The notes under the pieces were generated by a model. That model worked only from the letters and a program-made list of their open reading frames with translations, did no database searches and had not been told where the DNA came from. Positions 9,411 through 19,503 of a stretch of DNA of 64,000 bases are shown piece after piece (the first letter of the stretch is position 1; each line of letters opens with the position of its first letter). This DNA comes from Ustilago trichophora (Eukaryota; Basidiomycota; Ustilaginomycetes; Ustilaginales; Ustilaginaceae): the NCBI GenBank assembly GCA_900323505.1, contig OOIN01000003.1, positions 1,178,001-1,242,000 of the forward strand, given 5' to 3'. Position numbers and translations under genes: made by a program.

Positions 9411-10932
9411 TCTCAATCTTCCTGGTCCCTCTCGTTACGTCCACCATCCCATCGTAGTCGACAGCACCCGTTGCACTTCCACGCCCATGGCTGCTCCTTA
9501 CATCGCCCTTCCTCACCAGCAGCGCCTTCGAGCCGACACACCACCTCTCGATGACCAAGAGCACGACCATATCAAGCCCTTTGACGGTCACAAGCCCATC
9601 TACCTCGGCGGCTTTGACTCGCAGCTGAAGCGTGTCCTCCAAGACATCGATATTCACGGCTGCGAAGCCAACGGGGAGAATGCCTTCTTTGTAGCCGACC
9701 TCTCTGAGGTCTACCGTCAGCACCTTCGCTGGATGCGAGCTCTTCCTCGCATCATCCCCTTCTACGCAGTCAAGTGCAATCCTGACCCGTACGTGCTTCA
9801 GCTCCTCGCCTCTCTCGGCTCTGGATTCGATTGCGCCTCCAATGGCGAGATTGAGGCCGTGCTCAAGCTCGGCATCAACCCGGCCAGAATCATCTACGCC
9901 AACCCATGCAAGGCTGCCAGCTTCGTCCGCCACGCTGCTGCCAACAACGTCGGCCTCACCACCTTTGACAACTTGGACGAGCTGGAAAAGATGAAGCGCT
10001 ACCACCCTTCTTGCAAGCTAGTAGTGCGTATCCTCACCGACGACTCCAAGAGCGCTTGTCAGCTTGGTCTCAAGTTTGGCGCTCCTCTCGACTCGGTGCC
10101 TCGTTTGCTGCAGCGTGCCCGCGAGCTGGACCTCGATGTGGTGGGTGTCAGCTTCCACGTCGGTTCGGGCAACTACGACCCAGATGCATTCCGCGACGCT
10201 GTCCACCGCGCGCGCCGTGCCTTCGACATGGGCAAGGAGGCCGGCTATACCTTTGACCTGCTCGACGTTGGTGGTGGATTCGGCCATGATGACTTTGAGA
10301 GGGTTGCAGGAGTTCTCAGCACCGCCATCGACAGCTACTTCCCTGACGAGGACTTTGCTCCTGGCGGCAAGGAGGTTGTCGGTAAAGTCAATGGGCTGAG
10401 GATTATCGCCGAGCCAGGCCGCTTCTACGTCCACTCGGCTTTTGCGCTGGCTACCAACATCATTGCTGCCCGTCGCAGCGAGTCGGACGCAGTCGATGCA
10501 GATGCTACCAAGCCCCAAGTCATGTACTACCAGAACGACGGCCTTTACGGCTCGTTCAACTGTGTCATCTTTGACCACGTCACTGTGCACCCCAAAGTGC
10601 TCACTCTCGGCCACGAGTACGCATATCAGCCCACCATCGCCTCCCCCGGCGTGGCCGCCATCACAGCAGCAGACTCTGCCGAGGAGCGAGAAGCAAAGAC
10701 CCTGCAGCCGTGCAGCGTTTGGGGTCCCACCTGCGACTCGATCGACTGCGTGCGCGATCTCGTCCAGCTTCCCAAGGGTTTGCAGGTCGGCGACTGGCTC
10801 GTCTTTGAGAACATGGGAGCCTACACCATCTGCGCTGCCTCCACTTTCAACGGTATTCGCCGCTCAGAAATCCGCTACACCCTCGGCGAAGGAGACGATG
10901 CAGAGGTTGTCCGCCAGCTCATGCTTCAGTGA
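9397..10932 (+). CDS. ODC1: Ornithine decarboxylase
   Basis: A PLP-dependent fold-III decarboxylase of 511 residues that converts ornithine to putrescine, the first step of polyamine synthesis in the cytosol. Family residues are all present: the PLP lysine in PFYAVKCN (K126), HVGSG at 254-258, GGGFG at 292-296, the phosphate-binding EPGR at 339-342, and the active-site cysteine in WGPTCDSID (C446). WGPTCDS distinguishes true ODC from the arginine and diaminopimelate enzymes. The first 60 residues are not conserved in the family, so initiation at M31 (MAAPYIAL) is an alternative. The gene is intronless and converges on the acyl-CoA dehydrogenase gene with about 175 bp between stops. An overlapping uORF at 9381-9410 may control its translation. 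Confidence 0.95.
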   Translation: MAFLDLNLPGPSRYVHHPIVVDSTRCTSTPMAAPYIALPHQQRLRADTPPLDDQEHDHIKPFDGHKPIYLGGFDSQLKRVLQDIDIHGCEANGENAFFVADLSEVYRQHLRWMRALPRIIPFYAVKCNPDPYVLQLLASLGSGFDCASNGEIEAVLKLGINPARIIYANPCKAASFVRHAAANNVGLTTFDNLDELEKMKRYHPSCKLVVRILTDDSKSACQLGLKFGAPLDSVPRLLQRARELDLDVVGVSFHVGSGNYDPDAFRDAVHRARRAFDMGKEAGYTFDLLDVGGGFGHDDFERVAGVLSTAIDSYFPDEDFAPGGKEVVGKVNGLRIIAEPGRFYVHSAFALATNIIAARRSESDAVDADATKPQVMYYQNDGLYGSFNCVIFDHVTVHPKVLTLGHEYAYQPTIASPGVAAITAADSAEEREAKTLQPCSVWGPTCDSIDCVRDLVQLPKGLQVGDWLVFENMGAYTICAASTFNGIRRSEIRYTLGEGDDAEVVRQLMLQ

Positions 10933-11107
10933 TCCAGTTCCCATGTTTAGATCTCTTGTTCGGGTTAAGTTAATCTCATTGCTTTTGTATAGGTTCACTC
11001 GGCATCATCGCATCGAGTATTTGGGTGTGCGTGTTTTTGGATCGAGTCGATTTCTATGAAGCAACTGTGCAGAGACAGGAAACGGATACATGATGGAAAT
11101 GCGCCAT

Positions 11108-12479
11108 TTACTGGGCAAAGAGCTCCTTGATGTGCCTCGAGATGATAAGACGCTGGATTTGGTCTGCATGCCGCAACGTCAACACAACGAAAAGATAGCC
11201 AAGAAATCAGCATAACTGTAACATGAGTGTATCTTACTCTATGTTCAAAAGTATACTCACCAGTTCCTTCGTAGAGACGGAAGATCCTAGCGTCACGGTA
11301 GAGCTTCTCGACGGGAGACTCTGTGTTGAAACCGAGACCACCGAAGATCTGGACTGCAGCGTCGGCGTTGAAGTTGGCAGCCTCACCGGCACGACATTTG
11401 GCCATGGAGGCCCAGAACGAGTTGCGCTGGCCTTGGTCTTTGGCCCAAGCCGACTTCCAGACGAGGTTGCGGGCGCCCTCGACGTTCATCTGCATGTCGG
11501 CGAGGAGGAAGGCGATGGCCTGATGGTCGATGATCTGTTTGCCCATTGTTTTGCGGTCCTGAGCGTAGATGGCTGCTTCGTGGAGAGCGCGCTGTGCCAA
11601 ACCTACTGCTCCGGCCGCAACAAGTGGTCGAGTGATGTCAAATGCACCCATGGCTGTGACGAACCCCTGACCAGGTTTGCCGACAACGTTCTCTTCGGGG
11701 ATCACGACGTTCTCAAAAGTGATCTGGCGGGTGTCGGAGCAACGTTGACCCATGTTGATTTCCTTCTTGCCAACGTGGATACCGGGAGTGTCGGCATCGA
11801 CGACGAAACCAGTCATCGACTTGGCAGCCTTGGCGTTGGGGTCGGTCTTGGCGAGCACAAAGTACCAGTTGGCCTTGCCGCCGTTGGTGATCCACATCTT
11901 GCTACCGTTGAGGACCCACTTGTCACCCTGCTTCTCAGCCTTTGTGGCGATGTTGGCGACGTCGGAACCTGCACCGGGCTCGGTGACACAGTAGGCGGCC
12001 ATGAGGGGCTCCTCGGTCATCCTACCGAGATACTTTTGCTTGATCTCGTGCGAGGCGGATACGAGCAAAGGGGCTTCGGCAAGACCGTTGGCCTCCATAG
12101 CAGTCTGAATACCAGAACAGCCAAAGGCGAGCTCCTCGGAAATGAGAGCGCACTCCATGAGACCGAGACCGGGTCCACCGTACTCCTCGGGAATGTGGGT
12201 GTTGAGCAGACCAACCTCCCAACCCTTCTTGAGGATCTCTGTGGGGTACTCCATGGTCTGGTCGTGGTGGCGGGCGTTGGGAATGATCTCCTCGCGGGCA
12301 AACTTGCGTGCCAAGTCACGGTAGGCTTCCTGGTCCTCGCTCAGGCCGAACGAAACACCAGTGCTCTCGACGGGGGTAGAGTAAGCTCGAGAGGCGCGGG
12401 CGGCAGAGAGAGCGCCTTTGTTGAGCGAAGTGATGGCACGGCTGCTGCCGGCAACGGCACGCTTTGCGAAAAGAGACAT
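11108..12479 (-). CDS. Medium-chain-type acyl-CoA dehydrogenase, mitochondrial (two exons)
   Basis: FAD-dependent enzyme of beta-oxidation that makes the trans-2-enoyl-CoA. It has two exons, 12479-11261 and 11163-11108, around a 97-bp intron with GTGAGT donor and CAG acceptor. Splicing gives 424 residues and restores the family's C-terminal sequence [16 protein letters not shown]. Reading through the intron instead gives an unrelated tail. The glutamate of YEGT (about E404) matches the catalytic base of human MCAD. Other family motifs are [29 protein letters not shown] and QIFGGLGFN. The first 33 residues are Arg/Ser-rich without acidic residues and end in RAYS, a typical mitochondrial presequence. 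The start is the first in-frame ATG. Overall similarity is closest to MCAD (ACADM), though chain-length preference cannot be read from sequence. Confidence 0.92.
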
Positions 12480-13060
12480 CTTGATGAAAGGTGGGGAAGT
12501 GTTGAATGGGGAACGTATCACAAGTAGGGAAGAAAGGTGTTGGTGAAATGAGAAGAAAGAAAGGACGAAGGAAAGATCTAGGTGGCTACTACTAATGCAA
12601 GTGTTGGTGGTCACCTCTTTGAGCTGACCCAGTCAGGACCTGGAGAGGGCCAGCTACAGCAGGGTAGTTTGCCTTTGCGGCCCCGCAAAAGGCGGCGGCG
12701 GCGGAGGGCAAGCTTTGCGCGCCTGTGGCCTATACCGGAGCGTGCTGCCACTTGTGCAACTGCTGCTCATGCGCGCTTTCCCGGTACTTTGCTGTCCATT
12801 TCTTACCGAAGCAGTGCATTTCACGTTCAAATCTCGGGGTCACCAATTCAGCGCGTAGCAGCTGCATCGGGCCCCGATCGGTTACATGACAGAATTGCTG
12901 TCGATGAAGCTTCAGTTCTTCCACCATCGTTATGGACCTGACACAGTGAGACTCAGCAAGACAGCCACAAGAATTAAAGCAGAATCGTGTGGTAAAAATA
13001 CACCAAGTGATGGAATTAAAAAGAGACTAGATGCTGAGTAGTAAAACAACAAAACAAGGA
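12480..13060. other. Intergenic region between acyl-CoA dehydrogenase and GATA factor
   Basis: A 580-bp spacer containing the upstream region of the acyl-CoA dehydrogenase gene and the downstream region of the GATA gene. A run of CGG-rich sequence near 12690-12710 is the only compositional feature. I see no gene. Confidence 0.5.
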
Positions 13061-16000
13061 TCAAGTTCGTGGAGCACTGACCGCCTGTGGAGGGCTCGAA
13101 GCAGTAGGCAATCGGGCAGCTAGGTTCGAGGTATCCCTTCGCACACCTCCGCTGCTCCTCGACTGGCTTCGGTCATGCTCGGCAGGTCGTGCAAAACCGC
13201 GCCAGTCACCTGCCTTTTCCAGCTTAGCTTTGCCGTACAAATTGTCCCAGTTCCAGTGGTCGTCGTCCTCGTCCATGTCATCGGGACGAGCACGCTTGTC
13301 GCCGGGCCTGGTGGGGCCAACGGGCGGCGATCGTGCATCGATGCCCCAGGCAGTGGCCTTGCGGGAGGGAGGAGCAGCGGCCAGAGGCCTGTTCTCGGCC
13401 ATGTTCGATGCCGTGCTAGGAGGCGAACTGCGTTTCAAGGGCACAGCAGCCATGACGGGCAGCGAGGCCATCCTCTGCTCGAAGCTGTTGCGTCGAGAAG
13501 TGGCGTGCGTGTCGGGCGCGAGCAGAGGTCGACCTGCAGGCTGCTGGTGGCTAGGAGGAGGCGACTCGAGCTCATCCTTCTCACTGGAGGAGGAGCTGTT
13601 GTCGTAACCATGCGATCGTCGCGAGACGCTCTCGGCAGTCTCTTCCTTGACCGGAGCATTGCTTGTTCTGGCTCCGTGATTGTCAGCTGCCGGACTGCCT
13701 CGAGCAGAGCCACTTTGGGGAGACTCGCGAGAGGGTCCGTGGCCATTGTGAAGCACACTAGTGGGGTGTCCAGCGACGTCGACGTGATGATTACCCTGGC
13801 GTGCCGAGTTCAGAATTGCCTCTGCTCGATGCAACACCTCGTCGATTCGACGGCGCTCGAAAAGCAGTTCGTCCCGGAGCCTCTCGACATCGCTGAGCTT
13901 AACGGGACCGCTCGGTACTTGGGCCGCATGGCCGTGGGAGCTGCCGCTCACAGCTACGGGATGATGGTGGTGATGGTGATGACCGTGGTGAGCGGTGTGA
14001 GTGCCGTGGCTGGCGTGATGATGATGGTGGTGGTGGTGGTGATGGGGCACAGCCGAATTGATTCGGGGAGCGTCCGCACCACCTGTTGCGCGTGTGCTGT
14101 GGTCGGGTGCCGTGCTCGATCCGTGGGCCGGCTCTGGATGCGAATCGCGGCCGGCCCTTTCGGAAGAGGCAGCATCCGCAGGCGAGCGTCGCCTTGCGCC
14201 ATGGGCTTCGACGTAGGCAGACGGACCAGCAGGAGCGTCGTGCTCGTCGTAGGCCTCTCTGGGCGCCAGAGGGAGAGATTTGCGGGGCCTCTTGGCGGCT
14301 CGACTTCCGTCGGCATGAGACAGGTGAGCAGCGTCGGTACTAGCCCTGGCAGAATGCAGGTCGTGGTGCATCGATGCTGAACTGGCCAAGGTGCCGTTTT
14401 GGTGATGGCGGTCCTCCTCATGCACAGAAGGTCGGGATCTGGCACCAGCGCCCACTTCCATCAAAAGCATGGCGGCCTCACGATCGCGGGCCTCGCGCAT
14501 AGCTTGTTCGGAGGTTGAGGTGTGCTTCTTGGGACCCCGCTTGCTCTCCGACGAGGTGGGAGTCGACTCGCCGCCACGACCAGCGGCAGGAGCGATCACT
14601 GTCTGTCCGTTGGCATTGATCTGCACGGGGACAACATCGGGGTGGTTGGCAGCCTGGGCAGCCGCGTTGGCGGGAATGCGTTTTCTGCGCTTAATGACGG
14701 TCTTCTTCATGCCAATGGGACGATGAGTGCCATGCAGCTTATGGTAAAGGCCGCAAGCGTTGCAGATATTATTGCCGTCCTCGTCTCGCCTCCAGAGCGG
14801 CGTGGTAGTGGTTTGGCAATTTGTGCAGCGGAGCGCGCCGACGGCACTGTTCTTGTCATCATCCTTCTTATCGTCCACGACAGGTGCGATCCTCTCAGCG
14901 CTGTTGCGGGCAGGCGACAGTTCCTCGCCAGTGCGAGGTTCACGCTTGCTGACCTTGAGCGCATGCGAGAGATTGTTGTTGTAAGCAGGGCATCCACTGC
15001 AGCTGGCGGTGCCACCGGTGCCGTTGCAGAGACCATCGCCTGGGCAGGAACCAGACTTTGGATCGTCCTCTCGCGAACAGCTAGGCCCAGCAGAAGCCAG
15101 CTTTGCTTCGTGAGTCGGTGGGCTGGCATCGGAGCCACCTGGACGGCTGGAAGCGGCGCGATGGGTGCTGTGCGACTTCATGTAAAGTCCGCAGGCGTTG
15201 CAAATGGTGCTCCCATCGGGAGCCCTCCTCCAAAGTGGGGTCGAAGTGACGCCGCAATTGGAGCACTTCATGCCTGCATGGTGAGCGGATGAGGGCGAGC
15301 CGGCGCCGTCGTGATCGTACGAGTCACGGGGCATGTGCTGCGGGCTGGTGTTGCGAGAGGATTGTGCAGGCGCATGCGATCTTGCCTCCTCGCCGTGAGG
15401 GACGGAACGCCCACCATTGGCATGGTAAGAAGACTCGGCAGATCGCGAGGGAGGCGCATGACCATCGCGGTACGGGAGACCGCGCGACTCGTGCTCGTAG
15501 CCTGGCCTGGGTGCGGGCGCGATGGAACGAGGGTGCTCATCGGCATATCGCTGCGGCTTGGCGCGGTCCTCGGCCGGGTACTCGTGACGGTAGGCGGGAT
15601 GATCGTGGCGCATGGTGGCCGGACTGCCAGTGGAAGGAGCTGGGCTCGAGTCGCGGAAGGTGTTGCCCATGTGCAAATGTGCTGAGGAGCGAGGCGAGGT
15701 GTTGGGCGTTCGACGATGTGCGAGGGCGTCTGAGTGATCTGAAGTGAGCTCTTTCGACAGTGAAGAGATGGGTGGAAGGTGGACGCCAGCGGCGTCGTTG
15801 GGATGACGGAAAGAAGCTGGGTGTAGCAAAGGACTATTTGGCTGCGATCTGGAAGGACCAAGATGCGACCTCTCGGAGCTCTGGGATCGGTTTCGGAAAG
15901 CAGCGATGGGCGACTGAGATCGACCGGCGGGGTGGAAGGATCGTGGATCGCGAAAGAGACTGCGCGCTGTACTTCTGGGAAGAGGAGCGTCGTGGTGACT

Positions 16001-16264
16001 CGATGACGATGCGCGGTCTGCTGCGTAGCCTGGGGGCGATGGTGGTCTCGAGGTTCGTGGAAGAATGTGAGGGAGAGTTTCGCCTTCGTGAACCGAACCG
16101 TTTCGAGAATGCTGAGAGAGTCGATCTGGTGAGCGATCGGCTGGTGCGATGGGGCGAGCAGCGATACGTGGTGGATGCGAAGAGGACGAGGAAGAAGCGT
16201 GGTGGTGAGAAGAGGAAGTCGGAGAGGCGGGGCGCGAAGCGATCTTGACCGGAGGGAGCGCCAT
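13061..16264 (-). CDS. URBS1: Two-finger GATA transcription factor, iron/siderophore regulator type
   Basis: The protein is 1067 residues from the first in-frame ATG at 16264. It has two GATA zinc fingers of the form C-X2-C-X17-C-X2-C, near residues 333-357 (CSNCGVTSTPLWRR) and 476-500 (CTNCQTTTTPLWRR). The second is followed by the basic tail RPIGMKKTVIKRRKR. Between them lies a cysteine-rich stretch (SCPGDGLCNGTGG then SCSGCPAY), the hallmark of the fungal Urbs1/SRE/SreA repressors that shut off siderophore synthesis when iron is plentiful. Long Ser/Pro/His-rich flanks are probably disordered, and residues about 735-775 contain two polyhistidine runs. A basic bHLH-free C-terminal third includes a short helix (LSDVERLRDELLFERRRID) that may be a coiled coil. 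The family assignment is strong. Target genes are not in this window. Confidence 0.9.
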   Translation of the reverse strand: MALPPVKIASRPASPTSSSHHHASSSSSSHPPRIAARPIAPADRSPDRLSQHSRNGSVHEGETLPHILPRTSRPPSPPGYAADRASSSSHHDAPLPRSTARSLFRDPRSFHPAGRSQSPIAAFRNRSQSSERSHLGPSRSQPNSPLLHPASFRHPNDAAGVHLPPISSLSKELTSDHSDALAHRRTPNTSPRSSAHLHMGNTFRDSSPAPSTGSPATMRHDHPAYRHEYPAEDRAKPQRYADEHPRSIAPAPRPGYEHESRGLPYRDGHAPPSRSAESSYHANGGRSVPHGEEARSHAPAQSSRNTSPQHMPRDSYDHDGAGSPSSAHHAGMKCSNCGVTSTPLWRRAPDGSTICNACGLYMKSHSTHRAASSRPGGSDASPPTHEAKLASAGPSCSREDDPKSGSCPGDGLCNGTGGTASCSGCPAYNNNLSHALKVSKREPRTGEELSPARNSAERIAPVVDDKKDDDKNSAVGALRCTNCQTTTTPLWRRDEDGNNICNACGLYHKLHGTHRPIGMKKTVIKRRKRIPANAAAQAANHPDVVPVQINANGQTVIAPAAGRGGESTPTSSESKRGPKKHTSTSEQAMREARDREAAMLLMEVGAGARSRPSVHEEDRHHQNGTLASSASMHHDLHSARASTDAAHLSHADGSRAAKRPRKSLPLAPREAYDEHDAPAGPSAYVEAHGARRRSPADAASSERAGRDSHPEPAHGSSTAPDHSTRATGGADAPRINSAVPHHHHHHHHHHASHGTHTAHHGHHHHHHHPVAVSGSSHGHAAQVPSGPVKLSDVERLRDELLFERRRIDEVLHRAEAILNSARQGNHHVDVAGHPTSVLHNGHGPSRESPQSGSARGSPAADNHGARTSNAPVKEETAESVSRRSHGYDNSSSSSEKDELESPPPSHQQPAGRPLLAPDTHATSRRNSFEQRMASLPVMAAVPLKRSSPPSTASNMAENRPLAAAPPSRKATAWGIDARSPPVGPTRPGDKRARPDDMDEDDDHWNWDNLYGKAKLEKAGDWRGFARPAEHDRSQSRSSGGVRRDTSNLAARLPTASSPPQAVSAPRT

Positions 16265-19200
16265 TTTTGGGAGAGGCGTATCGGCACGCGAGTTCCGGCA
16301 AGAACAAAGCTGGGACGTGAAGACAAGTGTTTGTTGATACCGTGAGGACAAGATAAGATGCTGCCGAGGAGGTGCCGGGATCTGCGAGGCTTGCGAAACG
16401 AGCTTCGGTACCGATACAAGGCTGCAGTCTGCGAGCTCAGACTCTGCCTGACCTAAGATGCTAGCAAGACGGTATCCAAACGCGGGGTCGGTCTTACCGA
16501 TGAAGGGGTGATCGAAGCACAAAATGGGCGCTCGAGATTAGCAAGGGCCAAGGGCCAAGGGTATGGCTGAGCTGAGGCGTGAGGATGCCGGATGAATTGC
16601 TTTCAGGCCTCTGCTCTTTCGAAGCGCTGCGATGCGATCTGCCAAAAAGAGCTCGGCTAAGCTGCTGTGTCGAGAGAGCAAAAATAGGACAAGCTCAATG
16701 CCAAAATGATAGAGACGGGGGAGGAGTGGGGGTGACAAGATAAGGAAAGGGGGGATGGAAGAGATAAGGATTGTCGAAGGAGGAGGAAGAGATGGAAAGA
16801 TGATGGATCTGAGATAGGAATGGGGCAATAGACTGATAGAGATAGCTCAGAATGCTCGCGAAGAAACGAGGCTTGCGGGTCAGCTGAGCACTTTGAGCCA
16901 AGCATCCCAACGTGTGGGGGAACAGAGGGGGAGAAGAGAGAGAAAGGAAGCGCGCGAGAGAGGCGTGAGAAGGCGAGGTTGAGTCTGAGTTGTGTGAGTG
17001 AATAAGGGGTCAGCAGCGAGATACAGTACAAACCAAATTCACTGCTTGTCAGGCTGGTCTGATTATGGATTTTATTTAACAAAAAAAGAAAAATAGACAA
17101 AGGTTCTAAGCTGGAGACCGCACAGGCAGACTAGCGCGGTGAGGCTTGCTGGCTCTCTCTAGATTGACAGTTTCCAAAAAGATAAGTTCACAATCGCGCT
17201 CCCCTTTTTTTTCCTTTTTTCCGTCACTAATCTCGCACTGCCGTCTTCCGCCGCGCAATCCCGTCAGGTTATCTACGCTACGCCAGGGAGTTCGGATTCC
17301 TGATTAGAAAAAGAGAGAGAAAAAGAGGACAGGCGAGCGTGTCGTCAATCAGCCGCGGCAAAAAAGTCGGCTACCTACTTGTTTTTGTCCTCGTTTCTTG
17401 CTCACACACGACTGCCCCGCGGTGATTGCAAACGCTGCATTTCAAAGAATGGCAAACACATTTTGATCTTTTGATCGTTAGCCTCCTCTTGAAGCCTTTG
17501 CTCGTCTGGCACAGGATACAAGCGTTCGTGTGCAAAGTCAAGCCGCATTGCGAAAAGCAAGCTCTTGCTCGGTGTCGAGCTTTAGTCACTAAGCCTTGTT
17601 CATGATTCGTCGTCCGAAAGATGGCAGCAACATTTCGCAACGGCGACTCCTCCGAGCCATCAAGACTGAGACGTATCGGCCTAGACGCTCTGGACTCGGC
17701 TTTGTAGCGAGCGAGCCAACCACAAGCAGATGGCTCTCCTAGTCTACAGGGCGAAAACAGCGATTTGATACCGAAAACCCTACCTCCACGCGCAGACCTG
17801 TGCAACCACAATTTGCTCGGATCTGATTGGCGATTGAATTGCACTTTTCTCGATCGAGTCGAAACTCGTGTGCGCATCCGTCCAATCACAACGCTTGACA
17901 ATGTCATCCATCAGTCGTCTTCTGCCCGAACAAATTCGGATCAAACGGAGTCAATCAATATCAGGCTATCACCCCGGCAAATACATTTCAGCCTACGGTT
18001 CAGCATTGCCTGCCTTTTGCCAAAAAAAAAATCACATCCTTTGCAGAGCAACTTTTCCTTGGTCACTCGGGTAAAGGCGTGGCAGCGAAAACCAAGACGT
18101 TGTTGTTTTGGTCACAAAGGCGGCTCGGGGAGTTTACTGCCAAAGGGTCGTGCTTGCAGAAAGAGGGCAAGCATTCAGGTCGTATCGACTGGATCCTCTT
18201 CACCTTCTACTTTGGCCGAGGAAAACTTGCAGCCTCGTATTTGGCCGGCGATCGGGTGCCTCTTGTCCGGTAGAAGCTGCTACCTATCTTCTCAGCGGCA
18301 ACGTGAGGTGTACTTCGTGCCGGCCATTGAGCACCGACGCATCGAACTCTACTAAGTTACTCAGCCACCTGCTTTCTTGTGGGCGCGCCTGTCTCGAAGC
18401 TCATCCATGGACGACACAGCCGCGCACTGCAATGAATCAAGCGAAACGTTGCGAATTGATTCGACCTTGAAGTTGAGCCTCTTTTGATTTTGAAATCATC
18501 CGTCGGACGGTCATGACCCGGGCAGCCAATCATATCGCAGCGATGGTTTTTGGTGCCTGATTTCGATTCTGCGTCCTTGGCCGAGAATATCGCGGTCCAC
18601 TATCTTCCGAGCCAGAGTCGAGGTTATCAAATTTGGCTAGAAGGAAAATCCAGGCGCCAGTCGAGGTCGGCAAAGAGATAAAATTTCCTCTGGTGCGTGT
18701 TTGTGTACGTGTACTGTACGTAGGCGAGAGCGATCAGCTAGAAGCCCAAACCGCCGATTCGCGACGTGGATCATCAACGTGTTTGATCCTCTCCGACGTT
18801 GGTTGCGCTTCTTTTGTGTCTAGCGTCAAGCCCTTCTCATAAGCTTTCTTGATGTATAGTACTGTACAGTAATGTATGGCCCAGAGGTTACACGTCGCTT
18901 CCAAGTCGATGTCGCCAAGCAAAGAATGTGCAGTGAACGTAGTCGGCGACACGCACGCCAAGAGTTGCACCCTATGCGGGCTGGCTGTCATGGTCACGCG
19001 GTTTCTCGGGCGAGCGGAATGCGATCCAGCGATTCCCCCGCGTCCATCTTGCTCGCTGAGAGAGATTAGATTTTCTAGCCTTCTTTTCGTGGTACAATTT
19101 AGTCGTTGATTTCAGCAATCTGACACCGCCATCTCACGAGCAATGGACTTTCCTATGCTAGGAGCAGCATAGCAGCAAGCGCCCGGCTGAACATGAACAA

Positions 19201-19374
19201 TGGCAATGCCAAGTCTGTCGATTGACAGATCGAAATAGGGCTCTCGGATTTGAATGATGATCGTTGGCCTTTCTTGTGACTGTTCCGACGACACCCTGTG
19301 CTGTTCTTCGCTCAAAGACAGCTAGGCGACGCTTTACGGTAAGGATTAGAATTGCTTGCTGGTGACATGCAAAC
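16265..19374. other. Gene-poor region upstream of the GATA factor
   Basis: About 3.1 kb without a convincing protein gene. The first kilobase is probably promoter and leader of the GATA gene and is purine-rich on the + strand. Members of the TACTGTAC motif family lie at 17022-17029 (TACAGTAC), near 18708-18716 (GTACTGTAC) and at 18860-18871, where TACTGTACAGTA is a perfect 12-bp palindrome. Confidence 0.5.
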
Positions 19375-19492
19375 ATCTGCGGCCATAGAACCTTGAAAGC
19401 ACCGCATCCCGTCCGATCTGCGAAGTTAAGCAAGGTATCGCCTAGTCAGTACTGCGGTGGGGGACCACGCGGGAATCCTAGGTGCTGCAGTT
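19375..19492 (+). rRNA. 5S ribosomal RNA gene (dispersed copy)
   Basis: The sequence matches basidiomycete 5S rRNA closely. It has the 5' end ATCTGCGGCCATAG, GAAAGCACCGCATCCCGTCC, then GATCTGCGAAGTTAAGC in the loop B/C and internal-promoter region, GCCTAGTCAGTACTGCGG, GGGGACCACGCGGGAATCC and the 3' GGTGCTGCAG. The 5' ATCTGCGG side can pair with the 3' GCTGCAG side as helix I. A T-rich run (CCCTTTTTTTCCC) just downstream fits an RNA polymerase III terminator. The ends are placed by comparison with the usual 118-nt length and may be off by one or two bases. No other rRNA gene is nearby, so this copy is dispersed rather than part of an rDNA repeat. Confidence 0.95.
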
Positions 19493-19493
19493 C

Positions 19494-19503
19494 CCTTTTT
19501 TTC
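19494..19503 (+). terminator. Pol III T-run terminator of the 5S gene
   Basis: A run of T residues directly follows the predicted 3' end of the 5S rRNA, with further T-rich sequence to about 19555. This is the usual RNA polymerase III stop. Confidence 0.7.

Noticed and set aside
11223..12527. A 434-codon open frame antisense to the acyl-CoA dehydrogenase
   Set aside because: The sense strand is a clear MCAD-type enzyme with conserved active site. The antisense translation has no recognisable features.
12815..12850. A GTTCAAATC word resembling a tRNA B box
   Set aside because: No A box, anticodon arm or acceptor stem is present.
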